The notes below the pieces were generated by a model. That model saw nothing but the letters and a program-made list of their open reading frames with translations, was not told where the DNA came from and made no database searches. 64,000 nucleotides of DNA, from positions 1 through 64,000 of the forward strand of contig NZ_BAKW01000013.1 of assembly GCF_000614545.1 (NCBI RefSeq). The letters run 5' to 3'. A program made the position numbers and the translations under genes. Each line of letters opens with the position of its first letter. Within the stretch, counting starts at the first letter, position 1. Source of the stretch: Asaia platycodi JCM 25414. GTDB taxonomy: Bacteria > Pseudomonadota > Alphaproteobacteria > Acetobacterales > Acetobacteraceae. Of the stretch, positions 59,147-64,000 are shown piece after piece.

Positions 59147-61080
59147 TCAGCCCTGCAGGCGGCGCATGTCCGGCGCCAGAGCCTCCTGCGTCAGCTGGGT
59201 CAGGGCCTCGTCGAGACCCAGGATCTCCTGAGCGGCACCGCCAAGACGACGCAGCGCCACCTTGCCTTCTTCCGCTTCGCGACGACCGACGACAAGAATC
59301 ACCGGCACACGGGCGACCGAGTGTTCGCGAATCTTCGCGTTGATCTTTTCGTTACGCCCATCGACCTCGACCTGAAGCCCGGCGCGGCGAAGCTTGTCGG
59401 CCACTTCCTGCGCGTACGGCTCGGCATCGGTCACGATGCTGGCCACAACCACCTGGGTCGGCGCCAGCCAGAGCGGGAATTTGCCTGCAAACTGCTCGAT
59501 CAAAATACCGATGAAGCGTTCGAAGCTACCCAGAATGGCGCGATGCAGCATAACCGGACGATGGCGGGCGCTGTCTTCGCCGATATAGGAGGCATCTAGA
59601 CGCTCGGGCAGGATGTAATCTACCTGAAGCGTGCCGCACTGCCAGTCGCGACCGATGGCATCCGTCAGCACGAATTCGAGCTTCGGCCCGTAGAAGGCAC
59701 CTTCACCCGGATTGGTCTCGAACGAGACACCTGCCAGACCGCAGGCCTCCTTGAGCGCAGTCTCCGCCTTGTCCCAGGTCGCGTCGTCACCGGCGCGCGC
59801 CTCGGGGCGATCGGAGAATTTCACGCGGAAATTCTCGAAGCCAGATCGCGATAGACCTCATCGAGCATGGCAACGAAAGAGGCCGTCTCGCTCGCAATCT
59901 GCTCTTCAGTGCAGAACACATGCGCATCGTCCTGCGTGAAACCACGCACACGCATGATGCCATGCAGCGCGCCAGAAGGCTCGTAGCGATGGCAGGCCCC
60001 GAACTCGGCCATACGCAGCGGCAATTCGCGATAGGAGCGCAGCCCATGGCGGAAGATCTGCACATGGCACGGGCAGTTCATCGGCTTGAGGGCAAGCGTC
60101 TTATCCTCATCCTCGACGGTCGCGATGAACATGTGCTCGCGGTATTTGTCCCAATGGCCCGACGCTTCCCAGAGCGCACGATCCACGAGCTGCGGCGTGC
60201 GCACCTCCTGATAGCCATGACGGGTCTGAAGGCGGCGCATGTAATCCTGAAGCACCGTATAAAGACGCCAGCCCTTGGCATGCCAGAAGATCTGACCGAC
60301 AGCTTCTTCCTGGATATGGAAGAGATCCATCTCACGCCCGATACGACGATGATCGCGCTTCTCGGCTTCCTCAAGCTGATGCAGATAGGCATCCAGCTCC
60401 TTCTGATCACGCCAGGCAGTGCCGTAAATGCGCGTCAGCATGGGGTTGCGATGATCGCCACGCCAATAGGCGCCTGCCACCTTCATGAGCTTGAACGCCG
60501 TGCCGATATCGCCCGTGCCGCGCATATGCGGGCCACGGCACAGATCGAGCCAGGCACCTTGACGATAGATCGAGATCGTCTCGCTCTCGGGCAGATCACG
60601 GATCAGCTCGGCCTTGAAACGTTCGCCCTTCTCTTCAAAGAAAGCGATGGCCGCATCACGATCCCATTCCTCACGCTCGAATGGCGCATTGGCCGCAATG
60701 ATCTCACGCATCTTGCCTTCGATCGCCTCGAAATCCTCAGGCGTGAAAGGCTGGTTGCGAAAGAAATCGTAATAGAATCCGTCCTTGATCGACGGACCGA
60801 TCGTCACCTGCGTGCCAGGCCAGAGCGCCTGAACGGCCTCGGCCAGCACATGCGCGGTGTCATGGCGGATCATCTCAAGAACGATATCGTCCTTGCGCGT
60901 AATGAAGCGGATGACCGCATCTTCGGCAATCTCGGTCGAGAGATCGACCAGCTTGCCATCGAGGCTCATCGCAATGGCAGCACGCGCCAGACCGGGACCG
61001 ATCGAAGCCGCGACTGCCGTGCCAGTCGTGGCACCGTCGAACGTACGAACGGAACCATCGGGCAGGGTAATGGCAGGCAT
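59147..61080 (-). CDS. thrS: threonyl-tRNA synthetase (one apparent frameshift)
   Basis: The N-terminal TGS domain ([15 protein letters not shown]) is followed by the editing domain [16 protein letters not shown] and the class II core ([49 protein letters not shown]). The anticodon domain ends [15 protein letters not shown]. One G missing near 59841 breaks the frame at [18 protein letters not shown]. Restored length is about 645 residues. Because the enzyme is essential and no second copy is seen, the break is almost surely a sequence error. 39 bases downstream of the GT9 gene and upstream of infC. Confidence 0.96.
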
Positions 61081-61119
61081 GGACTTGCGCTCCTGGCGTA
61101 AGAAGTAAGTGAAGCTGCT

Positions 61120-62031
61120 CTAATGGCCCCAGTTCAGGCAGGCCGCAACCCTCGAAACATCGAGATCGCGCAGATCATCGACAGCCAGAACCTGCATCTG
61201 GCCGGGTCTCACCCCGTTGGGGGATGTCAGCCTCGGGTTGCTCTCGGCAGAAAACAGCGTCAGAGACGGGCATCCCATGGCCCCTGCAAGATGCATCGGC
61301 CCGGTATCATTGCCGACGGCAAGGGCCGCTCTGGCAAAGACCCCGCCCAGAGCCAGAAGATCGGTTTTACCCGTCAGATCGAGCGCATCCGTCACTTGCG
61401 CCACGATCTCCGCAGCAAGGGGCTGATCGGCCCCGGTTCCCGCCACCACAATCACCAATCCCTGCGAGCGCAGGTGTGCGGCCAGCGCTGCATAATGCCG
61501 GGCCGGCCAACGCTTGGCCGGGCGATGAGGGGCCGCACCCGGCACCAGCACAGCATAAGGAGCAGCAATTTCCGGGCCCGTCCGGCCCAGCCAGTCAAGA
61601 TCGAGAGTGGCGGCTTCCGGCACGCCCAGACGCGCCAGCTGGTCGCGCTGACGGGCGACACTATGCATCGCGTCACGATGCGGGTTGTCATGGCGATAGG
61701 TGCCCCCACTCGCGATGCCAGACCAGCGTTTCTGCCCTGCCAGTCGGAAATAGCGCGTACTGCGCCCTGACGTCTGGAGATCGATCACCAGATCATGACC
61801 ACGCAGCTGACTTCTGAGCTTCGTGACCCCGCGCAGATCGGTCCAGCGCGGACGCGTATCGACAGAGACATGATCGAAATAGGGACTTGCCTGAGCCAGT
61901 GCCTCGAAAGGGGCCGTCGTCAAAAGCGTAATCTCGGCCTCGGGCCAATGCGCTCTGATAGCAGCGAAAGGCGCCAGAGCCTGAATGAAGTCACCCAGAG
62001 CGCCGAGCTTGATCACGAGAATTCGAAGCAT
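61120..62031 (-). CDS. family 9 glycosyltransferase (heptosyltransferase-like)
   Basis: 303 residues. MLRILVIKLGALGDFIQALAP matches the N-terminal GDxI nucleotide-sugar loop, and AVGNDTGPMHLAGAMGCPSL (parts) the C-terminal donor site GNDSGxxH of GT9. VLVPGAAPHRPAKRWP is the usual inter-domain strand. GT9 enzymes add heptose in lipopolysaccharide core synthesis. Starts near 62031 and reads toward thrS, perhaps in one transcript. Confidence 0.88.
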   Translation of the reverse strand: MLRILVIKLGALGDFIQALAPFAAIRAHWPEAEITLLTTAPFEALAQASPYFDHVSVDTRPRWTDLRGVTKLRSQLRGHDLVIDLQTSGRSTRYFRLAGQKRWSGIASGGTYRHDNPHRDAMHSVARQRDQLARLGVPEAATLDLDWLGRTGPEIAAPYAVLVPGAAPHRPAKRWPARHYAALAAHLRSQGLVIVVAGTGADQPLAAEIVAQVTDALDLTGKTDLLALGGVFARAALAVGNDTGPMHLAGAMGCPSLTLFSAESNPRLTSPNGVRPGQMQVLAVDDLRDLDVSRVAACLNWGH

Positions 62032-62101
62032 GGGATGATCCTAGCCGAGACCGCGCTGCGATGATACGCCGGGTGTTTCTTCGCAAGTCCGGAAAGCAGC
62101 C

Positions 62102-63066
62102 ATGTCCGACAGGCCTTCTCATATTCTCTCTTTCGGCAGCGTCAATATCGACATCACGGCGCGCGCCGAGCGCATTCCCCGTCCGGGCGAAACGGTTCAT
62201 GCCGCAAGTTACGCCACCGGGCTGGGCGGTAAAGGCGCCAACCAGGCCGCCGCCGCTTCCCGTCTGGGTCAGGGATGCGGCCTGCGTGTCTACATGGCTG
62301 GCCGCACCGGCACTGACCAGTTCGGCACGCTGGCCCGCACGCTGCTCACGCCTTTTGGCGTCGACCTCTCGGCACTCAGGGAAGATGAGGCCCATCCGAC
62401 TGGCGTGGCGCTCATCACTGTCGATGCGAAGGCGGAAAACATCATCACCGTCGCTGGCGGTGCCAATATGGCTCTCGATCTGAGCGATGTCTCGGCACAT
62501 CGCCTGCTCATCCAGCTAGCGTCAGCCCTGCTTTTACAGCTCGAAATCCCGCTCGACATCACCATTGCCGCCGCGGAAGAGGCACGCCGCGCCAGAACCC
62601 TGGTGATTCTCGACCCGGCTCCCGCTCCTGCAGAGGGGCTGCCCGAGGCACTGTGGCACGCGCTCGATGTGATCACGCCCAATGAAACCGAAACCCGTCT
62701 TCTGACCGGCATCTATCCCGAGACGGAAAAAGACGCCGCTCAGGCCGCCCTGAAATTGCAGGAGCGCGGAGCGACCCATGCTCTCGTGAAAATGGCGCGC
62801 GGGGCGTCTATTATCGCAGCGGAACGGAAGAAGGTTTCGTGCCGCCATACAAGGTAAAAGCGATCGACACGGTAGCGGCTGGCGATTGCTTCAATGGCGG
62901 TCTGGCAACCGCTCTCACACTGGGCAAGCCCTTCGCCGAAGCGGTTCGCTATGCTGCGGCCAGCGGCGCCCTTGCTACCACAAGGCTCGGCGCAGCCGAA
63001 TCGGCGCCCGACTGGCATGATGTCGTGTCTCTGGTCGAGACGGGCCGCGTCGGCGGTCAGGGCTAG
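62102..63066 (+). CDS. rbsK: ribokinase (one apparent frameshift)
   Basis: PfkB-family sugar kinase. SFGSVNIDITARAERIPRPGE, ATGLGGKGANQAAAASRLG with the GGKGxN substrate site, and IDTVAAGDCFNGGLATAL with the catalytic Asp. The frame breaks near 62795. One restored G gives VKMGARGVYYRSGTEEGF and the stop at 63066, about 321 residues. Phosphorylates ribose at O5. Divergent from the GT9 gene. Confidence 0.88.
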
Positions 63067-63109
63067 GCATCCCTCTTTCCCGAACCGATGGCTTCCGCTC
63101 GGTTCGGGC

Positions 63110-63901
63110 TCAGTTCTGGTCCGGGTCGGAATCCATAACCGCCTCGTCCTGACGAGCGAGATACGCCGCATGGCCATCGGGCGAGAGGGCGATGACCTGA
63201 TCCCAATCGCGGCGTGCCTCGGCATAATGGGCAAGCCGCGCTTCGAGAATGCCACGTTCGAGCAGCGCCTCGATATTGTCATTCTCCATAGCCAGCGCCT
63301 GATTTGCATCTGCAAGCCCCTTGTCGTTCTGGCCAAGCTGGCGATAGGCCGAAGCCCGCATCACCAGAGCCCGCACAAGAAACGGATCGACCGAAGAACC
63401 GGAAGCGCTCGGGGCGGGGAGAGCGCCCAGAGCCGTAATGCCTCCGGCAAAGTCATTTTGCATGACCAGACTGCGTGCCAGAAGCAGACGCAGGCCGAGC
63501 CGTGCCGGATCATTTCTCAAGGCCAGACGCGCAGCCTGCTCCGCCGCCTTGCCGTCGCCAGCCAGTAGCCACGCCCCCGCTTCCTGTTCGGCATAAACGT
63601 CGTTTCTGCCAGGATCGGCAGGCATCCCCTTTGCATCATGCGCGACGCCTGAGGCGAGCGTCTGATATTCGAGAGCCGCTTCGCGATAGGCGCCCAGCGC
63701 CAGATCGGCCTGAGCGAGACACTCATGGGCATCGCGCCCTCCGCCATGGCGCAGCCATGCCTGCGCCTGGTCCTGAACGAGGTCGGGCGTGTCCGGCAGG
63801 GGGGCGACGCACTGGGCAAGGCTTTGAGCAGGAGTGTGAGCCAAGGCCGCACCCACCCAAAGACCGCTTCCTATCGCCAGCGCACCAAAAGCATGTTTCA
63901 T
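63110..63901 (-). CDS. periplasmic TPR-repeat protein
   Basis: Start ATG 63901 (MKHAFGALAIGSGLWVGAAL, signal peptide with AHA-type site). About 250 mature residues of helical repeats, with TPR-like units ECLAQADLALGAYREAALEY, FLVRALVMRASAYRQLGQND and NIEALLERGILEARLAHYAEA (parts). Two Cys near the N-terminus. TPR proteins act as scaffolds. No partner is identifiable. Confidence 0.8.
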   Translation of the reverse strand: MKHAFGALAIGSGLWVGAALAHTPAQSLAQCVAPLPDTPDLVQDQAQAWLRHGGGRDAHECLAQADLALGAYREAALEYQTLASGVAHDAKGMPADPGRNDVYAEQEAGAWLLAGDGKAAEQAARLALRNDPARLGLRLLLARSLVMQNDFAGGITALGALPAPSASGSSVDPFLVRALVMRASAYRQLGQNDKGLADANQALAMENDNIEALLERGILEARLAHYAEARRDWDQVIALSPDGHAAYLARQDEAVMDSDPDQN

Positions 63902-63954
63902 ATGGTGTGATTGGCGCGGCAGCGCCTCGACGGTCAAGCGGGAATGGAGCCTTC

Positions 63955-64000
63955 ATGCCACCTCACCTCGTCATTCTTGGTCAGGGCTACTCGGCGAGTG
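63955..64000 (+). CDS. start of a Rossmann-fold gene, cut by window edge
   Basis: Only 15 codons are visible from ATG 63955: PPHLVILGQGYSAS. The beta strand followed by GxGYxA is a dinucleotide-binding motif as in YeeZ-type NAD(P)-dependent epimerases. Too short for a firm call. Confidence 0.45.
   Translation, partial: MPPHLVILGQGYSAS

Noticed and set aside
59920-61101. A 393-codon plus-strand frame opposite thrS
   Set aside because: Antisense shadow of threonyl-tRNA synthetase with no motif of its own. The same applies to the 37005-38135 frame opposite pyk.

Overview
The window looks like a piece of the chromosome of an acetic acid bacterium (Alphaproteobacteria, Acetobacteraceae). This rests on a complete hopanoid gene set (hpnA, hpnB, hpnC, hpnD, hpnE, shc, hpnG), the alphaproteobacterial order small ORF-zapA-6S RNA-fau-ymdB, a DUF3126 gene, high G+C coding sequence and family-level resemblance of many proteins. 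Genus (Asaia, Kozakia or Gluconobacter-like) is only a guess. Almost everything is core metabolism and cell-envelope biology. I see no phage, insertion sequence, integrase or CRISPR array.

Layout. 1-2105 (minus): ymdB (cut by the window edge), fau, 6S RNA, zapA and a small ORF. 2157-7330: a ThiE-like protein, two lipoproteins (fasciclin-type; Gly/Trp/Tyr-rich), the divergent EF-P modification pair epmA/epmB and a secreted nuclease. 7552-12195: efp, an inositol monophosphatase, then an OmpA-like / ExbB-MotA-like / MotB-like envelope trio. 12295-21990: lepA, a GT92-like glycosyltransferase, AsmA, a phosphodiesterase lipoprotein, a purine permease and an M20 amidohydrolase. 22566-34308: hopanoid genes in two minus-strand blocks (hpnD-hpnE-shc-hpnG and hpnA-hpnB-hpnC) separated by a cupin, a Tat-type aminotransferase and a second GT92-like gene. 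34564-36503: hpnL-like and tyrA. 36672-40349 (minus): moeB, dsrE-like, SH3 protein, pyk. 40557-44106: small envelope proteins and a GT2. 44064-50702 (minus): secB, a ~990-residue multidomain glycosyltransferase, an M20 dipeptidase, pdxA, pdxJ. 51328-53163: lapA-like, pyrF, trpF, tRNA-Ser. 53476-57225: an ArsR/BigR-type regulator with a palindromic operator, two YeeE/YedE transporter halves and an RTX-like repeat protein, followed by an AT-rich 1.1-kb gap. 58362-64000: infC (apparently with an AUA start), thrS, a GT9 gene, ribokinase, a TPR protein and the start of a Rossmann-fold gene.

The main technical feature is that about 22 genes, including essential ones such as thrS, are broken by small frameshifts. 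Nearly all can be repaired by restoring one base, usually in a short G/C run. I therefore read most as assembly or base-calling deletions rather than pseudogenes, and give each such gene its full extent. The in-frame TAG in the YeeE gene is different in kind and could be real.

Functional links: EF-P is encoded beside both of its lysylation enzymes. The hopanoid blocks cover farnesyl diphosphate to squalene (HpnD/C/E), cyclisation (Shc) and side-chain or sugar steps (HpnG/A/B). PdxA and PdxJ catalyse successive steps of pyridoxal phosphate synthesis. Four unrelated glycosyltransferase loci and several lipoproteins point to heavy investment in envelope and surface polysaccharide. The stretch downstream of tRNA-Ser is the most accessory-looking part of the window.
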